This document shows, piece after piece, positions 9,795 through 21,415 of a stretch of 64,000 nt of DNA. The notes under the pieces were generated by a model. That model searched no databases and had not been told where the DNA came from. It saw nothing but the letters and a program-made list of their open reading frames with translations. Position 1 is the first letter of the stretch. Every line of letters begins with the position of its first letter. The translations under genes and the position numbers were made by a program. This DNA is from Stomoxys calcitrans (Eukaryota > Arthropoda > Insecta > Diptera > Muscidae): positions 209,859,696 to 209,923,695 of the forward strand of contig NC_081553.1 of the NCBI RefSeq assembly GCF_963082655.1. The letters run 5' to 3'.

Positions 9795-12100
9795 ATGGGT
9801 AGTTTTAGCACACTTTAGTATGTACTCCCATGCGAAGGGGTAGTTTTTTTCCTTGGTTGAAGTACACAGATCCTTTCCTTGGGTTTGGGTAGTTTTAGTA
9901 CAGTGTACCTTGAGTAGGTTAGTTTTAGTACGTTTTTCATGGAGGAAGTCTAGTTTTAGTACAATCCCCATTCGGTTAGCGTGTTTTTAGTACACTCTCT
10001 CTTCGGAAAGGATAGTTTTCGTACACTCTCCCTTCGGAAAGGGTGGTTTTAGTACAATATCTCTTCGGGAAGGGTGGTTTAAGTAGACTCTTTCCAGGGT
10101 TGGGAAGTTTAAAAACACCTTTTCTTGGAGAAGTGTAGTTTTAGTGCACTCTTCTTTCGGAAAGGGTGGATTTAGCACACACTCCCTTCGGGAAATGTGG
10201 TTTTAGTACACTCTCACTTCGTGAAGGATGTTTTTAGTACACAAATGCCCTTGTCTTCGGGAATGATGATTTTCATACACATTCCCTTCGGGAATTTCTT
10301 TCGGGAATGGTGGTTCTAGTAAACTATCTCTTCGGGGAGGGTGGTTGCAGTAAGCTATGCCTTCGGGAAGGGTGGCTTTCGTACATTCTCTCTTCGGGAA
10401 TAGTGGTTCTAGCACACTTTCCCTTCGGGAATGTTGGTTTGAGTACAATCTCCCTTCGGGAGTGGTGGTAGAACACTCTTTCCTGGTATGGGTAGTTTTA
10501 GTACACCTTTCCTTGGGGAAGTGTAGCTTTAGTGCACTCTTCCTTCGCAAAGGGTGTTTTTAGTACACTCTCCCTTCGTGAAGGATAATTTTAGTACACT
10601 TTCCCTTGTAAAAGGGTAGTTTTGATACACTTTCCTTGGGGAAGGTTAGCTTTAGTACACTTTCCCTTGGGAGAGAGGTACTTTTAGTACGCTTTCTCTT
10701 GGGGAGGTGTAGCTTAATAAACTTTCCCATGGCGAAGGTTAGATTTAGAACATTTTCCCTTGGGGAAGGGTAGTTTTAGTACACTTTCCCTTAGGGAAGG
10801 GCAGGTTTGGTACACTTTCCTTTGGGGAAGGGTAGTTTTAGTACACTTTCCCTTGGGGAAGGGTAGTTTTAGTACACTTTCCCTTGAATAAGGGTAGTTT
10901 TAGTACACTTTCCCTTGAATAAGGGTAGTTTAAGTACACCTTTCCTTCGATAAGGATAGTTTTAGTACACTTTCCCTTGGGAAAAGGTAGTTCTAGTACT
11001 TTTTTCCTTGGGGAAGGGTAGTTTTAGTACAATTTTAGGAAAGGATAGTTTTAATACACTTTCCCTGGGGGAAGGGTAGTTTTAATACAATTTCCCTGGG
11101 GGAAGGGTAGTTTTAATACACTTTCCCTGGGGGAATGGTACTTTTAGTACATCTTCCCTTGGGGAAGGGTAGTTTTAATACACTTTTCCTTGGAGAAGGT
11201 TGTTTTTAGTAACATTTTTTCTTGGGAAAGGGTAGTTTTAGTAAACTTTCCGTTGGGAAAGGTTAGATTTATTACACTTTCCCTTGAGGAAAGCTAGTTT
11301 TTGTACACTTTCTCTTGGGGAAGGATAATTTCAGCAACTTTGCCATGGGAAAGGGTAGTTTTATTACACTTTGCCTTGAGGAAAGCTAGTTTTTTTACAC
11401 TTTCCCTTGGGTAAGGGTATTTTAAGTACACTTTCCCTTGGGGAAGGGAAGTTTTAGTATACTTTCCTTTGGGGAAGTCTAGTTTTGGTACACTTTCCCG
11501 TAGGGGAGGGGTGGTTTCAGTACACTTTCCCGTGGGGAAAGGTAGTTTTGGTAAACTTTAACTTGGGGAAGGGTAATTTTAGTACACTTTCCCTTGGGGA
11601 AGATTTGTTTTAGTACACTTTTCTTTGGGGAAGTGTAGTTTAAGCACACTTTTCCCTTGGGAAAGATTAGTTTTAATACACTTTCCCTTGGGGAGGGGTA
11701 GTTTTAGTAAAATTTCCCTAGGGAAAGTGTAGTTTTAGTGCACTATCCCTTGGGAGAGGTTAGTTTTAGAACACTTTTTCTTGGGGAAGAGTAGTTTTAG
11801 CAGACTTTTCCTTGGGAAAGGGTAGTTTTAGTACACATTACCTTGGGGAATGGTAGTTTTAGTACACTTTCCCTTGGCGAAGGGTAGTTTTCGTACACTC
11901 TCTCTTGGGGAAGGCTAGTTTTTGTACACTCTCTCTACGGGGAGACTTTTTTTGTACACTTTCTCTTGGGGAAGGCTAGGTTTTGGTTGGTTTTAGTTCG
12001 CTCTCTCTTGGGAAGTGTATGTTTAGTAAACTCTCCCTTTGGGAAATGTGGTTGTAGTACACTCTTGCTTCAGGATGGGTTATTTTAGTACACTCTATGT
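9795..12100 (-). repeat. 31-bp palindromic satellite, array 2 (inverted orientation)
   Basis: Tandem units of 31 bp, roughly 70 by length, of the form GGGTAGTTTTAGTACACTTT then CCCTTGGGGAA. The spacer TAGTTTTAGTACA is the reverse complement of the spacer in arrays 1, 3, 4 and 5, so the array as a whole lies on the other strand. The left part (to about 10560) carries a CCCTTCGGGAA core, the middle and right a CCCTTGGGGAA core, with a few CTCTCTTGGGG units at the right end. Confidence 0.95.
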
Positions 12101-12109
12101 TCCCTCATT

Positions 12110-12425
12110 CCACGCCCGCGTGTGCAGGATCTCATCGCGTCCCCCGGAAACCATCCCGTCTTGTTCACGTATCTGAGTAGACCGTCTAGAGATATGTATG
12201 GAGGTTCACACAGATCAGAGGAAAAACGCTTCCCCTAGATGGAGAGCCTGTGCTGCTGTAGACCCGGGCATAAACAAGGCAACTACTCTACAGTCTTTCT
12301 TTCATCACTTTCAAGACAGTTAGTGCAAAAATCATTATACGGAATTTTCATGTGCGCAGTCATATGGCCTATCGCACAGTGCCCGGTTATAATTTAGTGA
12401 CCTCTTTGGCAAAGTTTAATACAAT
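12110..12425 (-). pseudogene. non-LTR retrotransposon C-terminal tail fragment
   Basis: Minus-strand frame reads GKRFSSDLCEPPYISLDGLL and TGWFPGDAMR at 12230-12110, and the complement of CCTATCGCACAGTGCCCGGT near 12368 matches the GHCAIG motif region of the element at 57430-58690. This is the domain after RNase H in that group. Stops and frame breaks are present. Confidence 0.6.
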
Positions 12426-14160
12426 GTCTCATACAGACATCTCACATGATTCACATAAAAGTCAAATATTCATGAACTAAAAAAGAACTTAGCCCAGCAA
12501 AATCTTCTGTTCACTCCTCACTATGGCTGGTGAAACAACTCAACCAACTTGGGAGGCAGCCAGAGAACTCTAAGAAACTTGGATAAAAGCATGGCTTCTT
12601 AGTTGGCAGACTTGTCTTAACTTTTACTTTCTTTGGCGGGACTTTAAGGTGTAGATGCAGCTATTGTTTTAAGTTTGGCAGAGTATGGCCAAGAGCAGCA
12701 GCAGCAGCAGCTCACTTTCTAGCCAACCAACAGCCTCACCTCATCCCCTCTCAGCATCCATGTAGCAGTTTAAGTTCAATTCCAGTTCTTGCGTTTCTCT
12801 TTTGTTGATTCTTTTTGCAATTCTTGACTTGTCTCGCTTCTTTATAAATATTAATTAACTTGTGTGGCCAGCAAGATGAAAGAGGAAAAAGGGGGAGATG
12901 AAAACGATGAGATATTGTTTTAGGGCACCAGAGGGGGGATGGGCATAATTTGGAGTAGATGTTAGTTCAAGTTGATGCTCTCTTCTTGTCTCTTTGATTG
13001 TTGACTAATCGTCTTTGTTGTTGCTGTCGTTGTTGCCTTTATTTTTATTATTATTGCCATTGTCGCTATTGCTGCCAACATGACGGGGGGGGGAGGGAAA
13101 AAAGACATAGACACGTTTATGCTAAGGCTTGTGGCCAACTTCTGTTTTGCGGAATTTCGTAATATAATTTTATCGAAATTAATTTCCATAAGCACAGATG
13201 GACCAACAACAACAGCGGAAGCCTTAATGAAACCTGGAGATAGACCAAACAACCTAACTGACGGACAGACAGACTGACGGACGGAGGGAGGGAGGGAGAA
13301 GCAGAAAGATACTTTGAGCAGTAAAATGTATGGTTGATTAGTTATCTGCCGTCTGCCGCCAAGGGGAGAAAGCTCCAAGAGAAGATGGTGATGCGGCTAT
13401 GACTATAGCCGAGACGTTCATCGGCATTTGCAGTAATTAACATTTAATAAAAATTCATCAATCAATGTTTGTGGATGGCAGATAAGTCCCCTAATCTCAC
13501 AAATCGCCAAAAAGGAAGCCACGCAGCCCGCCACGACTCTATTAAACTGTCATTTGATGATGTTGTGTGTTATCAGGCCATGCCTGATGGTCGACAACAT
13601 CCAGCAAATGTTGTGGTGGTCATTAACATTAATCTTGAGTACCAAGGGTGGAGGGGTAGGGGATATATGATACTGAGCTATCCAGCCAGGGAGTTCTTGT
13701 CATGGATATCTAATGGTAGGCATACAAATGACCAGTGTTATAGCCATAAAGTTGTTAACAAGATAATTTATTCTCCTCGATTGGTGTGATACATATAAGG
13801 CAATGGAATATGGACTAAATTTGCAATAAACCATAAATTTAGGCGAAATTTTCTAATTAAATAAAAATTTTGACTAAAATAATTTTTCTTGGAAAATCCA
13901 GTTGTTTGCCCGTTTAATTTTGAAAATTTAAAATTTTTCATCTAAAAATGCAACTTTGAGGAAATTGTTCGTAAAAGTTATGATTCAAGGAACGAGTTTT
14001 TGTTTAGGATGGAAAAATCCCCTAATCAAGAGATGTACACTTAGGCGGTATGCACTCGCCTTGAAGGGGCTTTAGCAAAGTAAAAACAGACATACTGATC
14101 CAATCCTCAGATCGGTGGCGGGTGAAACGGAGCTTTAAAGACTAGAGGTGGCATATTTAG
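12426..14160. other. spacer with simple repeats, no gene recognised
   Basis: Contains a short CAG run (about 12693-12710), a G9 run at 13085-13093 and a GACGGACGGAGGGAGG stretch near 13270. The overlapping 138-codon minus and 106-codon plus frames show no domain and are low complexity in part, so I do not call them. Confidence 0.45.
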
Positions 14161-14169
14161 TCGGAAACC

Positions 14170-14480
14170 GTACAGGTATGTCCGACTGCCAGAACACTTT
14201 GGCCTACCGTCAACCGAAAGAGGACGAAGGAACGGCTGGCTTTTAATGAGGGGTCACTGAGGACTATTATGGAAGCTATGACCGGGAACACTGGGATGGG
14301 GGATATGGTAGTCCCGCATATTGCATGATTATTGAAGAAGCAGTCTTGATGAGATTTAGGAGGATACTGTTGAACATTTGCTTTGTTTATGTCCTGGTCT
14401 ACAGGGGCACAGCCTCGCATCTTTGGGTGGTGATTTTTCTACAATTTTGGTGAACTTTCAGACGTATCTCTGGCAGGTCT
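14170..14480 (+). pseudogene. non-LTR retrotransposon tail after RNase H
   Basis: Plus-strand translation gives RTLWPTVNRKRTKERLAFNE and GSLRTIMEAMTGNTGMG, clearly parallel to KTLWPVIDQRRKRELLAF and TGVITGHCAIGRM in the element at 57430-58690 (minus). After a frame break, EDTVEHLLCLCPGLQ follows near 14365-14400, the zinc-knuckle-like end. Frameshifted, no start; dead copy. Confidence 0.7.
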
Positions 14481-14769
14481 CCTAAGATACCACAACAAGA
14501 CGGGATGTTATTGACAGGGCATGCGATGAGATCCTATACACGAGCTCAATTGTGCATTGGCACATATCGAGTTGAGGTGGGCATGGAGTGATACTCCAAG
14601 GATGCTTATGAGCATGTTGGAAAGATGCTTGCTTCCTACTCACTTCTTGAATTTCTTCGACCAATTGTCGACTCTAGGTCTTATCTGGGAACTCACACTT
14701 TTTCTTAACCTTTTCACCTATACTCCTTTTCTACCTGGGGTATAACAATTGGTCACGCTAGCCTTCGAG

Positions 14770-15190
14770 TAAACTCAACGTTATGATGGATTACCCTTTC
14801 AATCTAAGCCCAGTGTACAAATTGTAAGTCCCAACAGTAGAACGAAATCAACCGAAACACCTGACAAGGACTTGGGAGTAATCTTGAATTGAAAACTGAA
14901 TTGGTAGCGTCACATTGGCAATAGAAAGGCAGGATGTAGGCAGCAAATGATGCGTAAATCAGAAAATGGTGTACTGGGTCACATAAGTTTTAACTTGTCC
15001 TCGATGGTTTGGTGGACGCCGAAGAGAAGGACCTACAACATAAGTGAACTAAGGCTCTGGAATACTGGTTAAGTATGAGGCAGTCACTGAGCCCATGAGA
15101 CTGTAGGAGAAGGGAAAGAGTATAGTGGAGAGATGGTAAGAGCTGGCATAATATTTTGGTATTTTCGAGTCCTAGGTTTCTTACCGTAGA
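14770..15190 (+). pseudogene. non-LTR reverse transcriptase thumb relic
   Basis: Weakly preserved: near 14866 the frame reads DKDLGVILN and W-RHIGNRK after a stop, parallel to YLGVILDxKLSWxxHI in RT thumb regions. Several stops. It leads into the RNase H-like segment that is triplicated next door. Confidence 0.5.
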
Positions 15191-15212
15191 TGGTTCAGAT
15201 TAAAACAAGTGT

Positions 15213-16360
15213 CGCAGAGGTACTGAGATTGGCACTGTTTTGTATTGACGGAACTCTGGCATTGCCTTCTGGTAGTCTATTATACAAGGATTGAGCGACA
15301 CTAGAGGAGGAAAGAGGTTTAGGTGTCTATGGTCCGCAGAGTATATGGGTGTGGGTGAGTGGGAGACTCTGTTGCCATTGGCACTGTCTTATATTTAAAG
15401 GAACTCTGGCATTACCTTCTGACAGTTTATTATAAAGGGTGATTTTTTTGAGGTTAGGATTTTCATGCATTAGTATTTGACAGATCACGTGGGATTTCAG
15501 ACATGGTGTCAAAGAGAAAGATGCTCAGTATGCTTTGACATTTCATCATGAATAGACTTACTAACGAGCAACGCTTGCAAATCATTGAATTTTATTACCA
15601 AAATTAGTGTTCGGTTCGAAATGTGTTCAAATTTTGACAAATTTTGTTCAGCGATGAGGCTCATTTCTGGTTGAATGGCTACGTAAATAAGCAAAATTTG
15701 CCGCATTTGGAGTGAAGAGCAACCAGAAGCCGTTCAAGAACTGCCCATGCATCCCGAAAAATGCACTGTTTGGTGTGGTTTGTACGCCGGTGGAATCATT
15801 GGACCGTATTTTTTCAAAGATGCTGTTGGACGCAACGTTACGGTGAATGAACACATTTCGAACCGAACACTGATTTTGGTAATAAAATTCAATGATTTGC
15901 AAGCGTTGCTCGTTAGTAAGTCTATTCATGATGAAATGTCAAAGCATACTGAGCATCTTTCTCTTTAACACCATGTCTGAAATCCCACGTGATCTGTCAA
16001 ATACTAATGCATGAAAATCCTAACCTCAAAAAAATCACCCTTTACAAGGATTGAGCGACACAAGAGAAGGGAACAGATCTGGGTGTCTATGGATCCGGCT
16101 GTCGGTCATAACACAATTCTTCAGCAATAAATCTGGTAGATAGCAGAGTATATGGGTGTGGGTGAGTGGGAGACTCTGTTGCCATTGGCACTGTCTTGAA
16201 TTGGCGGAACTCTGGCATTGCCTTCTGACAGTTTATTATACAAGGATTGAGCGACACAAGAGAAGAGAACATATCTGGGTGTCTATGGATCCGGCTGTCT
16301 GTCATAACACAATCTTTCAGCAAGAAATCTGGGATACAGCAGAGTGCTTGAGGTATTTCA
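15213..16360 (+). repeat. three tandem copies of a non-LTR-derived segment
   Basis: The unit includes TTGGCACTGT, GGAACTCTGGCATTGCCTTC, TATTATACAAGGATTGAGCG and GGTGTCTATGG. Copies begin at about 15213, 15335 and 16144; the second is split by a 608-bp mariner (15435-16042). GGAACTCTGGCATTGCCTTC resembles the start of the RNase H fragment at 61845 (GGAACCCTAGTATTGCCATC), which suggests the unit came from that retrotransposon family. Confidence 0.8.
15435..16042 (-). mobile_element. short Tc1/mariner element with 195-bp inverted repeats
   Basis: TIRs 15435-15629 and 15848-16042, 195 bp each and differing at about two positions, start AAGGGTGATTTTTTTGAGG; TA duplication at 15433-15434 and 16043-16044. 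Both arms include the transposase start with a helix-turn-helix segment (TNEQRLQIIEFYYQNQ; intact frame on minus strand). The middle on the plus strand retains the first-Asp region (SDEAHFWLNGYVNK) and LPMHPEKCTVWCGLYAGGI. Most of the transposase, including the other catalytic Asp residues, is gone; a non-autonomous deletion derivative. Confidence 0.88.
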
Positions 16361-17454
16361 AGTAAAATGTTAACGCGAGATCTACAGACAGTCATTTATT
16401 CATGGGGCCATAACAACCAAGAGGTTGAAGTGACAGACCGTTTTGTAGTGATGGGACAAAATTTGAGCCTTATCTGAGTATGGAAGAATTCGCAGCGATT
16501 AGGTTGTTGCTTTTTTATAGCAGTGTGTTGTACACTGAGGAGGCAGTCCTTGCCGATAAAGGACTTCAACGGGTAAATCCGGTACATACTTTGCCTCGAT
16601 TTGGTGCTGGTCCATAGTGGGGAAAGGTAAAAAGAGGTGGCAACATGGCTGAAAGGGCTAGATGATTGCCATCAAAGCACCTGGTGAACGCAAAAACATA
16701 TTGGCGTGTCGATGAACTCACATGTAGCGCTGTGATGCAGTGCAACTGTCGGGAAGAATATCTTATGGGAAAAACTGGATCGTAACACAACGAGGATGTA
16801 CTAGCCTCGTTTTGTTAGCAAGAAGACCGTCTGACTTTTGTTATCATTACAAGGCATATAAAACTGTGGGTACACTAATACAGAGTAGGTGGAGCAAGTG
16901 ACAGCGTGTATAAAACATGTCGGAAAGATGACAAAACGTTTAAGCATTTCCTAGCCGATGTCAGTCTAACAGATTTTGATACCCAGGTGAAGATCATGTG
17001 TAAAGAACCCCTTTTAATTCGGCGCAGCCTGTCAATGATAAGATGTGGTCTCTGCTCCTCTGCAATCCTGCATGAAGAGCGTGGGTTTTCTGATATAGAC
17101 TTTTCGAATTTCGAGTTGTGACTGTAATCACCGCCAATGAAAGACGGTCTAAGGTTACAACAGAAAGGGTACTGGGAAGGTTTGGGCGATAACTTGCAGA
17201 GAAAAATTGCCAATGCGGAGGATCTTGCTTTACGCTTTAACGGCTAACTTACTCATGTGTGAACGTACAAGTGGGAGAAAATCGAAAAAAATAGTAAAAA
17301 ATATGCCATGTGAGAACGGGTAGAGATATCACTTTGAAATTTCAAGGCCCTATGTTGTACGTTCGTCTTTTGGTAGGCCCCTAAAGATAGTCACCTCGGT
17401 ATTTCGAAAAATATTTTAGGCTGACGAATCTTAATATTAAGTCCGAAGGGAAAG
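16361..17454. other. spacer without recognised gene
   Basis: Several overlapping frames of 63-112 codons on both strands, none with a recognisable domain. Probably further degraded TE sequence, but I cannot show it. Confidence 0.45.
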
Positions 17455-20400
17455 TATACTAAAACCACCCTTCCCGTAGGGAAAGTATACTAAAAGTACC
17501 CTTTCCGTAGGGAAAGTGTACCAAAAGTACCTTTTCCGAAGGGAAAGTGTACTAAAAGTACCTTTTCCGAAGGGAAAGTGTACTAAAAGTACCCTTTCCG
17601 AAGGAAAAGTGTACTCAAACTACCCTCTCCGAAGGGAGAGACCTACCATTCCCCAAGGAAAAGTGTACTAAAAGTAGACATCACGAAATGCAAGTGTACT
17701 AAAAGTAGACATTCCGAAAGAAGTTGTAACAAAAGAGCCCTCCCAAAGGGAATGTGTGCTAAAACCACCCTCTTGGGAGAGTGTGCTAAAAATACCCTTC
17801 CCAAAGGGGAAAGTTTACTAAAACTACCATTCCCGAAAGGAAAGTGTACTAAAATTACCCTTCTTCAAGGGAGAGGGTACTAAATCTACACTTCTTCAAT
17901 CGAGAGTGTACTAAAAGTACCCCTCCCTAAGGGAGAGTGTACTAAAACTACCCTTTTCAAGGGCGAGTTTACTATAACTACCATTCTTCAAGGGAGAGTT
18001 TTCTAAACTAAACTTCTTCAAGAGAAAGTGTACTAAAACTAGTTTTACCCAAAGGAAAGAGTTCTAAAACTACTTTTATCCAAAGGGAGGTATGCTAAAC
18101 CTGCTCTTCCCCGCGATAATCTATCCTTCCCAAAGACAAATAGTACTAAAAAAACTACTATTCCCGAAGGGAAGATTTACTAAAAGCAAACTTCCCGAAG
18201 GGAAGTGTACTAAAAGTTCCCTTTCTGAAATGAAAGTGTGCTGAAAGTACCCTTCCCGAGGGCAAAATCTACTAAAAGCCCCCCTCCCGGAGAAAAAGTG
18301 TACTAAAAGTACCCTTTCCGAAAGGAAATTGTTCTAAAAGTACCCTTCCCGAAGGAAAAATGTACTAAAACTACCAATCCCGAAGTGAAAGTATACTAAA
18401 AGTAGACATCCCGAAGGAAGAGTGTAACAAAATAGCCCTCCCAAAGAGAATGTGTGCTAAAACGACCCTTCATCCACGGAGAGTGTACCAAAACTACATT
18501 TCTTCATGGAAGAGTGTATTCAAAATACCCTTCTTCAAGAGAGACTGCACTAAAACTATCCTTCTTTAAGAAGAGTGTACTCAAACTACCCTTCTTCCAT
18601 GGATAGTGTACTAAAATTACCTTTCCTCAAGGGAGAATGTACCAAAACTACAATTCTTCTAGGGAGAGTGTATTAAAACTACCCTTCCCAAAGGGAGAGT
18701 GCACTAAAATTACCCTTTTTCTACTAAAACTACCCTTCTTCAAGGGCGAGTGCACTAAAACAACCCATATTCAACGGAGAGTGTACTAAAATTACCCTTA
18801 TTCAAGTGAGGATGTACTAAAACTACCCTTCTTCAAGGGAGAGGTCTTTAAACTAAACTTCTTCAAGGGAAAGTACACTAAAACTACTTTTACGTAAGGT
18901 AAAGTGTACTTGGAGGCCACCGTAGCGCAGAGGTTAGCATGTCCGCCTTTGACGCTGAATGCGTGGGTTCGAATCCTGGCGAGATCATCAGAAAAAATTT
19001 TCAGCGATGGTTTTTCCTCTCCTAATGCTGGCAACATTTGTGAGGTACTATGCCATGTAATAACTTCTCTCCCAAGAGGTGTCGCCCTGCGGCACTCCGT
19101 TCGGACTCGGCTATAAAAAGAAGGTCCCTTGGCATTGAGCTTAAAACTTGAATCGGACTGCACCCATTGGTAAGTCAAAAGTTTGGCCCTGTTCCTTAGC
19201 GGAATGTTCAAGGGAAAAATTTGCAAAGCGTACTAAAACTACATTTACCCAAAGAAAGGTGTACTAAACTATACTTTTCAAAGAGAGAACCAAAACCACA
19301 CTTCCCGAAGGGCAAGTATACTAAAAGCACCCTTTCCGAAGGGAAAGTGTACTGAAAGTACCCTTTCCGAAGGGAAGGTGTGCTGACAGCTCCACCCCGA
19401 AGGAAAATTGTACTAAAAGTAGCCTTCCTGAAGGGCAATAGTACCAAAAGTGGACATGCCGAAGGGAGGGTGTACTAAAATAGCCTTCCCTCTTCCTCCT
19501 TTCTTCAAGGGAGAGTGTACTTAACCTACCTCTCCTCAGGGGAAAGCATACCAAAACTACCCTTCTTTAAGGGAGAGTGTACTTAAACAACCGTTCTTCC
19601 AGGGAGAGTGTACTAAATTTACCCTTCTTCAAGATAAGTTTACTAAAACTTCTTTTACCAAGGGTGTTAAAATTACCCTTCCCCGAGGTGAAGTTTGTTA
19701 ACACTACCCTTCCTTAAGGGAATGTGTAGTAAAAGTTCCCTTTCCAAAGGGAAAGTTTATTAATAGTACCCTTCCCAACGGCAATGCGTTCTAAAAGTAC
19801 CCTTTCCGAAAGGAAAGTTTACTTAAGGTACCCTTCCCAAATTGAAAGTGTTCTAAAACTACCGTTCTTCAAGGGAGAGTGTACTAAGAGTACACTTCTC
19901 CAAAATAGAGTTTATTAAACTAACCTTCTTCAAAGGAGAGTGTACTAAAACAACTTTTACCCAAGGGAAAGTGTACTAAAACTATTTTTACCCAGGGGAA
20001 AGTGTGCTTAGACTACCCTTCTTCAAGGTAAAGTGTGCTAAAACTAAGCTTTCTTGAGGCAAAGTTAAGGAAGGAAGGGTAATAAAAATAAACATCCCGA
20101 AGGAAGAGGTTAACAAAACAGCCTTTCCAAAGGGAAAGTGTGCTAAAACCATCCTTCTTCTTGGAAGAGTGTACTAAAAGTACCCATCTTCAAGGGAAAG
20201 TGTACTAAAACAAAACTTCTTCAAGGGAAAGCGTACTAAAACTGCCGTTCTTCAAGGTAGAATGGAATAAAACTACCCTTCTAAAGAGGGAATGTACTAA
20301 AACCGCCCTTCTTCATGGGAGAGTGTACTTAAACGACCGTCCCTAAGGGGGAGTATACTAAAACTACCCTTCTTCAACGGAGAGTTACTAAATCTATCCT

Positions 20401-21178
20401 TCTTCATGAGAGAGTGTATTTAAACTATCCTTCTTCATAGGAGAGTATACTTAAACTACCCTTCCTCAGGAGAGAGTTCACTAAAAATACCATTATTCAA
20501 TGGAGAGTGTACTGAAACAATCGTTTTTTAAGGGGAGTGTACTAAATTTACCCTTTTTGAAGGTAAGTGCACTAAACTTACCCTTCTTCAAGGGAGAGTG
20601 TACTGAAACTACCGTTCTTTAAACTTACCCTTCTTCAGGGGAGAATGTACTAAAACTACCCAAATGGAGAGTGTACTAAAACTACTTTTACCCAAGCGAA
20701 AATGTACTTAAACTAAGTTTACCTAAAGGAGAGTGTATTAAAACTACTTTTACCCAAGGGACAGCGTACTAAAACTATTTTTACACAGAGGAGTGTTGTC
20801 TAAAACTACCATTCCCCTAGGTAAAGTGTACTAAAAGTACCCCTCCCGAATGGAAAGTGTACTAAAACTTCCCTTCCCCAAGGGAAAGTGTATTAAAACT
20901 TCCTTTCCCGAAGGGAAAGTGTACTAAAACTTCCCTTCCCAAAGGGAAATTCTACTAAACCTACCCTTTTTCAACGTAGAGTGTAGCTCAGGATGGCTTA
21001 TATTCGAGAGCCCTATTCAATACCTTTGACACCATGGAAAAAAATAAACCTTTTGTAAGCTACACTTACCCAAGGGAAAGTGTACTAAAACTGCACTTTT
21101 CTAAGGAAAAGTGTACTAAAAAACTACCCTTTTCCAAGGAAAGTGTATTAAACTACCTTTCCACAGGGGAAATTTTAC
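17455..21178 (+). repeat. 31-bp palindromic satellite, array 3
   Basis: Roughly 108 units by length, excluding the inserted SINE (18911-19227) and an 80-bp non-repeat interruption at about 20983-21064. Typical unit GTACTAAAAGTACCCTTTCC then GAAGGGAAAGT; the core varies between CCCGAAGGG and CTTCAAGGG. Same orientation as arrays 1, 4 and 5. The right edge abuts MITE copy 2. Confidence 0.95.
18911..19227 (+). mobile_element. tRNA-derived SINE, copy 3, inside satellite array 3
   Basis: Best-preserved copy. Head TGGAGGCCACCGTAGCGCAG with box A TAGCGCAGAGG and perfect box B GGTTCGAATCC at 18965-18975, body with TGTGAGGTACTATGCCATGT, and tail ending AAAAATTTGCAAA. Flanks GTGTACT and GCGTACT may be a 7-bp target duplication, but the satellite itself is periodic, so this is uncertain. 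Confidence 0.9.
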
Positions 21179-21180
21179 TA

Positions 21181-21415
21181 TTGGGTTGCCCAAAAAGTAA
21201 TTGCGGATTTTTTAAAAGAAAGTAAATGCATTTTGAATAAAATTAAATGAACATTAATCAAATATACTTTTTTTAAACTTTTTTTCTAAAGCAAGCTAAA
21301 AGTAACAGCTGATAACTGACAGAAGAAAGAATACAATTACAGAGTCACAAGCTGTGAAAAAATTTGTCAACGCCGACTATATGAAAAATCCGCAATTACT
21401 TTTTGGGCAACCCAA
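21181..21415 (-). mobile_element. mariner-type MITE, copy 2
   Basis: 235 bp, same termini as copy 1 in opposite orientation, TA at 21179-21180 and 21416-21417. It sits exactly at the right edge of satellite array 3; no satellite units continue beyond it. Confidence 0.9.

Noticed and set aside
12962..13378. 138-codon minus frame
   Set aside because: Low complexity from GGAC/GGGA runs, no domain, overlaps other frames without coding bias.
16906..17121. Retrotransposon tail (CRKDDKTFKHFLADVS)
   Set aside because: Similarity to the CxxC/H tail is too weak to call; neighbouring motifs absent.
18911..18980. Functional tRNA gene (box A and B present)
   Set aside because: The acceptor and anticodon stems do not pair properly and the same head recurs in 14 SINE copies.
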